Assembly (NCBI GenBank): GCA_964482405.1
Contig: CAYZXH010000044.1
Coordinates: 1 to 12,235 of the forward strand
DNA: 12,235 bases
Reading direction: 5' to 3'
Source: Zestomicrobium sp964482405
GTDB lineage: Archaea; Thermoproteota; Thermoprotei_A; Sulfolobales; NBVN01
Of this stretch, positions 6,551-12,235 are shown piece by piece. A program made the position numbers and the translations under genes. Positions within the stretch are counted from its first letter, which is position 1; every line of letters starts with the position of its first letter. The notes under the pieces are model-generated. The model was not told the origin of the DNA and did no database searches. It saw nothing but the letters and a program-made list of their open reading frames with translations.

Positions 6551-6622
6551 CTCGCCCTACCTAATTATTATGACTACATGTTTTTAAGGTTATCCTAGAC
6601 ATGAAGAATAATATCAGGCTAG
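6551..6622. promoter_or_regulatory. divergent promoter region between nnr and reverse gyrase
   Basis: A 72-base AT-rich gap between divergent genes. One AT element at about 6581-6588 reads TTTTTAAG on the plus strand and CTTAAAAA on the minus strand, and both match crenarchaeal box A. It would place starts near 6611 (towards reverse gyrase, leader about 12-15 bases) and near 6558 (towards nnr, leader about 8 bases). I see no second equally good TATA, so the two genes may share one TATA element or compete for it. On the minus strand GGTAGG at about 6557-6562 could be an SD for nnr if the real start site is further upstream. Confidence 0.5.
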
Positions 6623-9600
6623 GTGATGTTGAGTACCGACGTACACGAGTTAGTTTTAATGAAGCCGCTGATGTTATCTAGACTTGACCTGAGCCGTGAC
6701 ACAGTACACGCTGAGCTCTTGAGAGAAGAACTCAGTAAATTCAGCGAGTTTTTCACAGCGGTCACCGGTAAGACCTTATGGAGTGTTCAGAAAACCTGGG
6801 TTAAGAGGATATTGACTGGGGAATCCTTTGCTTTAATAGCTCCTACGGGAGTCGGTAAATCAACCTTGCTTCAGGTGTACTCCCTCTACACAGCCTTCAA
6901 GGGTAAGCCAGCAATATATATAGTGCCGACAAAGTACTTAGCTAATCAAGTCTTGAAGGTCCTCAACGATCTTAATCCAGGAGGGGTTCAGGTACGTGAC
7001 TCAGGAGCCATTAAGTCTTGTGAGAACCCCTCGGGAAAAAGGGTTGACGTAATAACACACGCGTTTCTCCACAGAAACAAGAATCTATTCGAAGGTGTCA
7101 GGTACTACTTGGCAGTAATCGACGATTTCGACGCATTGCTAAAGTCTTCCTCATTAATGAACACAATACTAAGCTTAGTAGGGATTTCTGAGGAGCCTAT
7201 TAAGACAGCCCAGAAACTCGTCTTAGCTAAGAGGGAATTACTTTACTATAGGTATAGCGGGAACACGGATAAAATCAGCGAGATACTCAGGAACATAAAC
7301 GAGTTGGAGTTAAGTCTTGGTAAAAGCCTTAACTACGTCGGCGTAGGCCAGGTCTTAATAGCTAGCGCGACAGGGAGAGGGAAGGGGGAGAGGGTAAAGA
7401 TACTGCGTGAGTTGCTGGGTTTTGAGGTAGGATCCATAACCGACTACTTACGGAACATTGTGGAGGTCGCTGAGCCTATAACGAGTGTGGAGCTTGAGGA
7501 ACTCCTCAAGAAGTTGCATAGGGGGACCCTATTGTTCGTGAGTAAGGATATGGGCATGGAGAAAGCGAAGGAGATAGCGTCAAGCCTTGCTAGCTCAGGC
7601 TTGAGGGTCTTAGTAGCCGGTAGTAGGAGAGCTATAGATAGGTTGAGGGAGAATAAGGTAGATGTTTTAGTAGGTGTTTCCAGTTATTACGGCATACTAA
7701 CTAGGGGTCTTGACGAACCCCTCCACATCTACAACACTGTTTTCTACGGCATACCCAAGTTTAAGCTAGACCTGGACTCAACGTTGCTTAACCCGTTAAC
7801 GCTGGTTAAGTTGATTAAGGAACTCCCCTCATACGGGTACCTCCCACGAGAGGAAGACAAGCAGTTAGTGAATAAGGTGTCTTCGCTGAGGCCGGGAGCT
7901 CTTAAAGTGCTCACTCACGGCTTACGAGGCTTTATACAGCTAGATGGTTACTTGAGGGACTTAAGTGTCGAGATACTTGAGGCGAGGGATAGGTTGAGAG
8001 CAGCTATCAACGAGATTTTCTCCAGGAATTCCGGGAAGATAGTCTTGAGTTCTTTCATAATAAGTGAGGAGGGGAGGGGGAGGGCCACCGTCCTAATACC
8101 TGACGTCATGACGTATCTTCAAGCGTCAGGACGTTGTAGTAGGCTCTACGGAGGTCACATGACACTCGGTTTATCAGTGATTCTCTACGAGGACGAAGAC
8201 TTACTCAAGATCTTCCAAAGAAAACTACGTTATGTCTTACCTAGCTACACACCACTTAGGTTGCGTGAGGTTGACTTAGGGGAGGTCATTGAGAAGCAGA
8301 AACTCAGTAGGTCCGGCTACGTGAGTGAGTCAGTCCTGGATAAGATTAAGTCCTTACTAATCGTGGTTGAGTCACCTACTAAAGCTAGAACAATTGCTAA
8401 GATGTTCGGCATACCTGGTAAGAGGTTTGTCGGGAGTTACGTAGCTTACGAGACCGTGATAGCTTATGACGGGAAAATCTTCTTAGCCACTATAGCGCCG
8501 AGTATGGGGCATGTCCTCGACCTAGTTAATGATGACGGGTTACACGGCGTTTCTTTATCTGGGTCGAGCGTCACGCCGGTGTACGCAACGCTTAAGAGAT
8601 GTGTTAATTGCGGGCACCAGTTTACTGAGGAGCTCCAAGCATGCCCTAAGTGCGGCTCTATCAGGCTTAGGGATAGCAGGAAAATCTTGGAAGCACTTAA
8701 GAAGATAGCTAGGGAGGTCGACGAGGTATATATAGCTACGGATCCTGACGACGAGGGTGAGAAGATCGCTCACGATCTCTACACGGTGTTAAGTTCCGTG
8801 AACTCAAGGATTCGAAGAATAGAGTTCCATGAAATTACTAAGCACGCAGTTCTTAAAGCATTGGATAACCCTAGAGACATCGATTTACTTAAGGTCAGTG
8901 CTCAGATCGTTAGGAGGGTTGATGACCGATTAGTGGGTTTCGAGATCAGCAAGATGCTTCAAGAAGACCTCGGTAAGAGATGGTTGGGTGGTGGAAGGGT
9001 TCAAACACCCGTGCTGAGGTGGGTTATTGAGAGATATAATGAGTACGAGAGGGGTAGGGGGTACTTAATCAAGACGTACCTACCTAACGGCCTCAGAATA
9101 GATTACTTCCTAGAAAGCAGAGAGGACGCATTAAAACTCCGTGACGAGGTTATTAAATCCGGGGTCACCATACGTGTCCTAGAGACTTTCGAGAAGGAAG
9201 TGAACCCCCCACCACCCTACACTACGGATACCTTATTAACCGATGTCGTAAGGGAGTTGAGGATATCGCCCACACAAGCTATGAGGATAGCTCAAGATCT
9301 TTTCGAGTCTGGTCACATAACTTACCACAGGACCGACAGCACACACGTCTCTGGTTTAGGGATAGAAATCGCTAGGGAGTACGTGGAGGGGTCTGGACTC
9401 ACAGAAATTTTTAATCCTAGGACTTGGGGTGATGAAGGAACACACGAGTGTATAAGACCCACGAAGCCTGCTGACAGCATAGATGAAGACGAGTTTTTCA
9501 TGAGTAATCTCACGCACCTTCATAAAAGAGTATATCAAATGATTTTCCGGCGGTTCATAGCCAGCCAACTAAAACCTTCTAGGATGCTGTACGGGAGGCT

Positions 9601-10165
9601 CGAGGCTTACTTAGGTGGTAAGCGTGTGGAACTTGAGCTACCTCTTAAGATCCTTAAAGAAGGCTTCACGAAGGTTTACTTCACGCGGACCTACGAAGAT
9701 TTAGCCGGGGCTGAAGTCGTTAGATACGTGCCTACCAAGGTGGACGTGATTAAGGCTTCTAAAACTCCCTTACTCACGTCTGCTGAGATCGTGAGGATGA
9801 TGAGGGAGCGCGGAATAGGGAGGCCGAGTACTTACGCTAAAGCGATAGAAAATAATTTGAGGCATGGGTACGTAATACTCTCGAAGAAGAGGCAGTACCT
9901 AATACCTACTAAGACGGGGATCGAGGTACTCAAGTATATTCAGGAGAGGTGTGGCGTCTTAACTAGCGTTGAGTTCACCAGATATTTAGAGTCGTTAGTA
10001 GAGGGGGTTAGAGCGGGGAGAGTATCCCTGAACACCGCCCTAACCTACTTGCTGAGTGAGGTGGTTGTTCTCAGGACTTCCCGAGAGGTTCTTAAGATAC
10101 GTGCTGAACACAGCGAAATGCCTGTGGTTGAAGACCTCGCTCTTCAAGAGGAAGACAAGTATTGA
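6623..10165 (+). CDS. rgy: reverse gyrase (type IA topoisomerase fused to SF2 helicase)
   Basis: ATP-dependent introduction of positive supercoils into DNA. The helicase half (about 50-545) has Walker A APTGVGKST (73-81), Walker B DDFDA (167-171), SAT (248-250), YYGILTRGLD (355-364) and motif VI QASGRCSRL (500-508). The topoisomerase IA half has the Toprim start VVESPTKA (581-588), an internal zinc ribbon CVNC...CPKC (Cys660, 663, 674, 677), Toprim DPDDEGE (707-713), GGGRVQTPVLRW and the active-site Tyr901 in TYHRTDS. All key catalytic residues are present, so it should be active. Missing is the N-terminal four-cysteine zinc finger found before the helicase in many family members: the first 50 residues contain no cysteine. 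The length, 1180 residues, is within the family range. Start: GTG at 6623 or ATG at 6626; no well-spaced SD precedes either, consistent with a short-leader transcript. ATG at 6659 is a later alternative. Confidence 0.97.
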   Translation: MMLSTDVHELVLMKPLMLSRLDLSRDTVHAELLREELSKFSEFFTAVTGKTLWSVQKTWVKRILTGESFALIAPTGVGKSTLLQVYSLYTAFKGKPAIYIVPTKYLANQVLKVLNDLNPGGVQVRDSGAIKSCENPSGKRVDVITHAFLHRNKNLFEGVRYYLAVIDDFDALLKSSSLMNTILSLVGISEEPIKTAQKLVLAKRELLYYRYSGNTDKISEILRNINELELSLGKSLNYVGVGQVLIASATGRGKGERVKILRELLGFEVGSITDYLRNIVEVAEPITSVELEELLKKLHRGTLLFVSKDMGMEKAKEIASSLASSGLRVLVAGSRRAIDRLRENKVDVLVGVSSYYGILTRGLDEPLHIYNTVFYGIPKFKLDLDSTLLNPLTLVKLIKELPSYGYLPREEDKQLVNKVSSLRPGALKVLTHGLRGFIQLDGYLRDLSVEILEARDRLRAAINEIFSRNSGKIVLSSFIISEEGRGRATVLIPDVMTYLQASGRCSRLYGGHMTLGLSVILYEDEDLLKIFQRKLRYVLPSYTPLRLREVDLGEVIEKQKLSRSGYVSESVLDKIKSLLIVVESPTKARTIAKMFGIPGKRFVGSYVAYETVIAYDGKIFLATIAPSMGHVLDLVNDDGLHGVSLSGSSVTPVYATLKRCVNCGHQFTEELQACPKCGSIRLRDSRKILEALKKIAREVDEVYIATDPDDEGEKIAHDLYTVLSSVNSRIRRIEFHEITKHAVLKALDNPRDIDLLKVSAQIVRRVDDRLVGFEISKMLQEDLGKRWLGGGRVQTPVLRWVIERYNEYERGRGYLIKTYLPNGLRIDYFLESREDALKLRDEVIKSGVTIRVLETFEKEVNPPPPYTTDTLLTDVVRELRISPTQAMRIAQDLFESGHITYHRTDSTHVSGLGIEIAREYVEGSGLTEIFNPRTWGDEGTHECIRPTKPADSIDEDEFFMSNLTHLHKRVYQMIFRRFIASQLKPSRMLYGRLEAYLGGKRVELELPLKILKEGFTKVYFTRTYEDLAGAEVVRYVPTKVDVIKASKTPLLTSAEIVRMMRERGIGRPSTYAKAIENNLRHGYVILSKKRQYLIPTKTGIEVLKYIQERCGVLTSVEFTRYLESLVEGVRAGRVSLNTALTYLLSEVVVLRTSREVLKIRAEHSEMPVVEDLALQEEDKY

Positions 10166-10229
10166 TTAAGGGTGTCTAACAAACAACTTAATAACTTCCT
10201 ACGAGATAATATTACTGAGGTAGTTTGGT
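10166..10229 (+). promoter_or_regulatory. intergenic leader of fbp with SD site
   Basis: A 64-base AT-rich gap. GAGGT at 10216-10220 lies 9 bases before the ATG at 10230 and is a plausible SD that supports this start. A TATA-like CTTAATAA at 10187-10194 would put the start site at about 10217, too close to keep the SD intact, so an upstream element near 10165 or read-through from reverse gyrase is also possible. No terminator is evident after the reverse gyrase stop. Confidence 0.4.
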
Positions 10230-11399
10230 ATGTCACAAGAAAAAACCACTATTTCGGTTATTAAGGCGGACATAGGTTCTCTTGCGGGTCACCACATAGT
10301 ACATCCAGAGACCCTGGCTACGGCTACTAAGGTTCTGGCGGAGGCAAAATTTAAGGGTTTGATAATAGATTTCTACGTGACCAACGTAGGAGACGATCTA
10401 CAGTTGATTATGACTCACAGGAAGGGTGTTGACGCGCCGGAAATACATGAGCTGGCTTGGAACGCGTTCAAGGAAGCTGCCAACGTTGCTAGGGATTTAG
10501 GTCTTTACGCTGCCGGGCAGGACCTACTCAGCGAGGCTTTCTCAGGTAATGTTAGGGGTCTAGGTCCTGGGGTCGCTGAGATGGAGTTTGTTGAGAGGCC
10601 CTCGGAGCCCGTGGTAGTATTCATGGCTGATAAGACGGAGCCGGGAGCCTTCAACCTACCTATGTACAAGATTTTCGCCGACCCGTTCAATACCGCAGGC
10701 TTAGTGATCGATCCTAAGATACATGAGGGTTTCAGGTTCGAGGTATTCGACGTCTTCGAGAATAAAGCGGTGATATTGTCGGCTCCTGAGGAGTCCTACG
10801 ATATATTAGCTCTTATAGGGACCCCGGGCAGGTTCATAGTGAGGAGAGTTTATAGAAAGCCTGATAACGAGATCGCGGCCGTCGTAAGCGTGGAGAGACT
10901 TAGTCTAATGGCTGGCAGGTATGTTGGTAAGGACGACCCGGTAGCTATTGTTAGAGCTCAGTCGGGCTTCCCGGCAGTGGGTGAGATACTTGAGCCTTTC
11001 GCGTTCCCGCACTTAGTTGCTGGATGGATGAGGGGTTCGCATCACGGGCCTTTAATGCCTGTCGGGCAGAGGCACGCTAAGTGCACAAGATTTGACGGAC
11101 CGCCTCGAGTTCTCGCGCTAGGCTTCCAGATAAAGAACGGTAAGCTGGTTGGGCCTGCTGACTTATTCGATGACGTGGCTTTCGACGAGTCGCGTAAGAT
11201 CGCTCAGCAAATAGCCGATTATATGAGGAGGCACGGGCCTTTCATGCCTCACAGGCTAGGTCCTGAGGAGATGGAGTATACCACGCTGCCCTCAGTGCTT
11301 GAGAAGCTTAAAGACAGGTTCTTCGTGGAGAAGGTATATGAGGTGAAGAAACCTAAAGTAACTACGTCACTCTTAACCGGGAAGGAAGCAGGAGATTAA
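10230..11399 (+). CDS. fbp: bifunctional fructose-1,6-bisphosphate aldolase/phosphatase
   Basis: Single-domain gluconeogenic enzyme of archaea and some deep-branching bacteria (class V FBPase). It condenses DHAP and GAP to fructose 1,6-bisphosphate and dephosphorylates it to fructose 6-phosphate in one remodelling active site with Mg ions. Family signatures: KADIGSLAGHHIVHP (Asp14, His21), NVGDD (Asp55/Asp56), AAGQDLL, MADKTEPGAFNLP (Asp134, Lys135), RYVGKDDP (Tyr231 and Lys234, aligning with the aldolase Tyr and Schiff-base Lys near 229/232 in characterised homologues) and GSHHGPLMPVG. The length, 389 residues, is typical. The irreversible phosphatase step makes this a gluconeogenic, not glycolytic, marker. 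tpiA follows 53 bases downstream, probably in the same transcript, and supplies the substrate equilibrium. Confidence 0.97.
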   Translation: MSQEKTTISVIKADIGSLAGHHIVHPETLATATKVLAEAKFKGLIIDFYVTNVGDDLQLIMTHRKGVDAPEIHELAWNAFKEAANVARDLGLYAAGQDLLSEAFSGNVRGLGPGVAEMEFVERPSEPVVVFMADKTEPGAFNLPMYKIFADPFNTAGLVIDPKIHEGFRFEVFDVFENKAVILSAPEESYDILALIGTPGRFIVRRVYRKPDNEIAAVVSVERLSLMAGRYVGKDDPVAIVRAQSGFPAVGEILEPFAFPHLVAGWMRGSHHGPLMPVGQRHAKCTRFDGPPRVLALGFQIKNGKLVGPADLFDDVAFDESRKIAQQIADYMRRHGPFMPHRLGPEEMEYTTLPSVLEKLKDRFFVEKVYEVKKPKVTTSLLTGKEAGD

Positions 11400-11439
11400 G
11401 TTAGGTTCCCGGTAAGCGTAGAAGCTAAAACGTTGTTTA

Positions 11440-11446
11440 GGGGTGA
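11440..11446 (+). promoter_or_regulatory. SD site deciding the GTG start of tpiA
   Basis: GGGGTGA, 6 bases before the GTG at 11453. It supports GTG as the start, with a protein opening MYVLAINFKTY as expected for the family. Confidence 0.6.
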
Positions 11447-11452
11447 GGGTAA

Positions 11453-12139
11453 GTGTATGTTTTGGCTATAAATTTTAAGACGTACAAAACTTCCTATGGG
11501 TCTAGAGCTCTAAGCATAGCTAGAGAAGCTGACTTGGTAGCCAGGGAATACAGTGGTCTAGTAAGAGTGATTTTGCTCCCGCCGGCTACGGAGATAGTGA
11601 GGGTAGCTAACGCAATATCTTATAGCAGTGTTTTCGCTCAACACGTAGATCCGGTTGATGAGGGCGCGTATACGGGCCACGTAACAGCTGAGATGGTTAA
11701 GGAAGCCGGTGCTGTCGGGGTCATGTTAAATCATAGTGAGAGGAGGCTGAGGCTCGACGAGATAAGCTTTATTTTAGGTAAGGCGCGGAAGCTAGGCTTG
11801 GAAACACTGGCATGCGCCGATACCCCCGAAGTAGCGGCGGCGGTGTCCGTGCTGAATCCTTCTATGCTAGCTATAGAACCGCCTGAACTCATAGGTACCG
11901 GAATACCTGTTTCTAAGGCTAAGCCGGAGGTAGTGACGGGGACTGTGTCTAAGGTCAGGGAACTAAACAAGGAGGTCACAATACTCACAGGTGCAGGCAT
12001 AACGACCGGAGACGACGTCGCGGCAGCCATAAAGTTAGGAACTCAGGGAGTCTTAGTAGCATCAGCAGTCATGAAAGCGCAAGACCCAGCCAAAGTAATT
12101 AAGGAAATGGTCGAATCAATCACTAAAAACACGATATGA
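11453..12139 (+). CDS. tpiA: triosephosphate isomerase (archaeal type)
   Basis: Interconverts dihydroxyacetone phosphate and glyceraldehyde 3-phosphate. The protein is a short TIM barrel of 228 residues, the size of archaeal homologues (bacterial and eukaryotic ones are near 250). Substrate-binding residues Asn7 and Lys9 are in INFKTY, the electrophile His94 in LNHSERR (92-98), the catalytic base Glu142 in IEPPELIGTG (141-150), and phosphate-loop glycines in LTGAGITTGDD and GVLVASAVMKA. The GTG start is backed by an SD 6 bases upstream and by the family N-terminus. It lies directly behind the FBP aldolase/phosphatase gene with no intervening promoter that I can see, so the two are likely an operon. 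Confidence 0.96.
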   Translation: MYVLAINFKTYKTSYGSRALSIAREADLVAREYSGLVRVILLPPATEIVRVANAISYSSVFAQHVDPVDEGAYTGHVTAEMVKEAGAVGVMLNHSERRLRLDEISFILGKARKLGLETLACADTPEVAAAVSVLNPSMLAIEPPELIGTGIPVSKAKPEVVTGTVSKVRELNKEVTILTGAGITTGDDVAAAIKLGTQGVLVASAVMKAQDPAKVIKEMVESITKNTI

Positions 12140-12187
12140 GACTTTCTCCAACTACTATCAGAAATGTTCAGGAACCAGCTACCGACC

Positions 12188-12235
12188 TTAACGAGCAAAT
12201 CTCTTAACCCTGACCTCCTCCCCGTCCTGAAGGGC
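12188..12235 (-). CDS. C-terminal end of an unidentified protein (partial, runs off the right edge)
   Basis: Minus-strand reading frame open from the window edge for 15 codons to TAA, giving ALQDGEEVRVKRFAR. The charged, Arg/Lys/Glu-rich composition and codon choice resemble real genes of this genome more than the competing frames do. It would be convergent with tpiA, ending 48 bases past the tpiA stop. Too little is visible to assign a family. A competing plus-strand frame from ATG at 12164 (MFRNQLPTLT...) is also open to the edge. Confidence 0.35.
   Translation of the reverse strand, partial: ALQDGEEVRVKRFAR

Noticed and set aside
6601..6681. 26-codon plus-strand ORF from ATG 6601 overlapping the start of reverse gyrase
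   Set aside because: Its ATG lies upstream of the transcript start predicted from the TATA element, it has no SD, and it ends inside the reverse gyrase gene in another frame.
12164..12235. Plus-strand ORF from ATG 12164 (MFRNQLPTLT...) open to the window edge
   Set aside because: No SD and a composition that looks like the antisense of the charged minus-strand frame. Only 24 codons are visible, so it cannot be excluded but is not supported.

Overview
The window looks like chromosomal DNA from a hyperthermophilic archaeon, most likely a crenarchaeote (Thermoproteota). The sequence evidence is a full-length reverse gyrase (a hallmark of hyperthermophiles), the archaeal bifunctional fructose-1,6-bisphosphate aldolase/phosphatase, a short archaeal-type triosephosphate isomerase, a ferredoxin-dependent indolepyruvate oxidoreductase, TATA-like promoters, GAGGTGA-type Shine-Dalgarno (SD) sites, frequent GTG/TTG starts and a C/D-box guide RNA. 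I cannot assign a genus from sequence alone.

Layout. From about position 1 to 6550 everything supported is on the minus strand. Read in transcription order this is: nnr (bifunctional NAD(P)HX epimerase/dehydratase), pyrG (CTP synthase), iorA and iorB (indolepyruvate:ferredoxin oxidoreductase subunits), then an AT-richer, gene-poor stretch of about 775 bases. That stretch holds a well-formed C/D-box sRNA with its own TATA box, a small single-pass membrane protein ORF behind a 16-base palindrome, and a 33-residue ORF. From 6623 to 12139 everything is on the plus strand: reverse gyrase, the FBP aldolase/phosphatase and triosephosphate isomerase. The two blocks diverge from a 72-base promoter region at 6551-6622. 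A partial minus-strand ORF enters from the right edge.

How the genes fit together. IorA and IorB form one enzyme of aromatic amino acid catabolism that feeds reduced ferredoxin. Triosephosphate isomerase equilibrates DHAP and GAP, the two substrates that the FBP aldolase/phosphatase condenses and dephosphorylates to fructose 6-phosphate, so fbp-tpiA is a gluconeogenic pair. CTP synthase and the NAD(P)HX repair enzyme are housekeeping functions, and reverse gyrase introduces positive supercoils.

Most notable points: the C/D-box sRNA at 566-614; two minus-strand gene junctions built the same way, with the upstream stop codon (AGG TGA) lying inside the downstream gene's SD site, which moves the likely starts of pyrG and iorB inward by nine bases each; and a reverse gyrase that lacks the usual N-terminal zinc finger. 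No CRISPR array, insertion sequence, tRNA or rRNA was seen.
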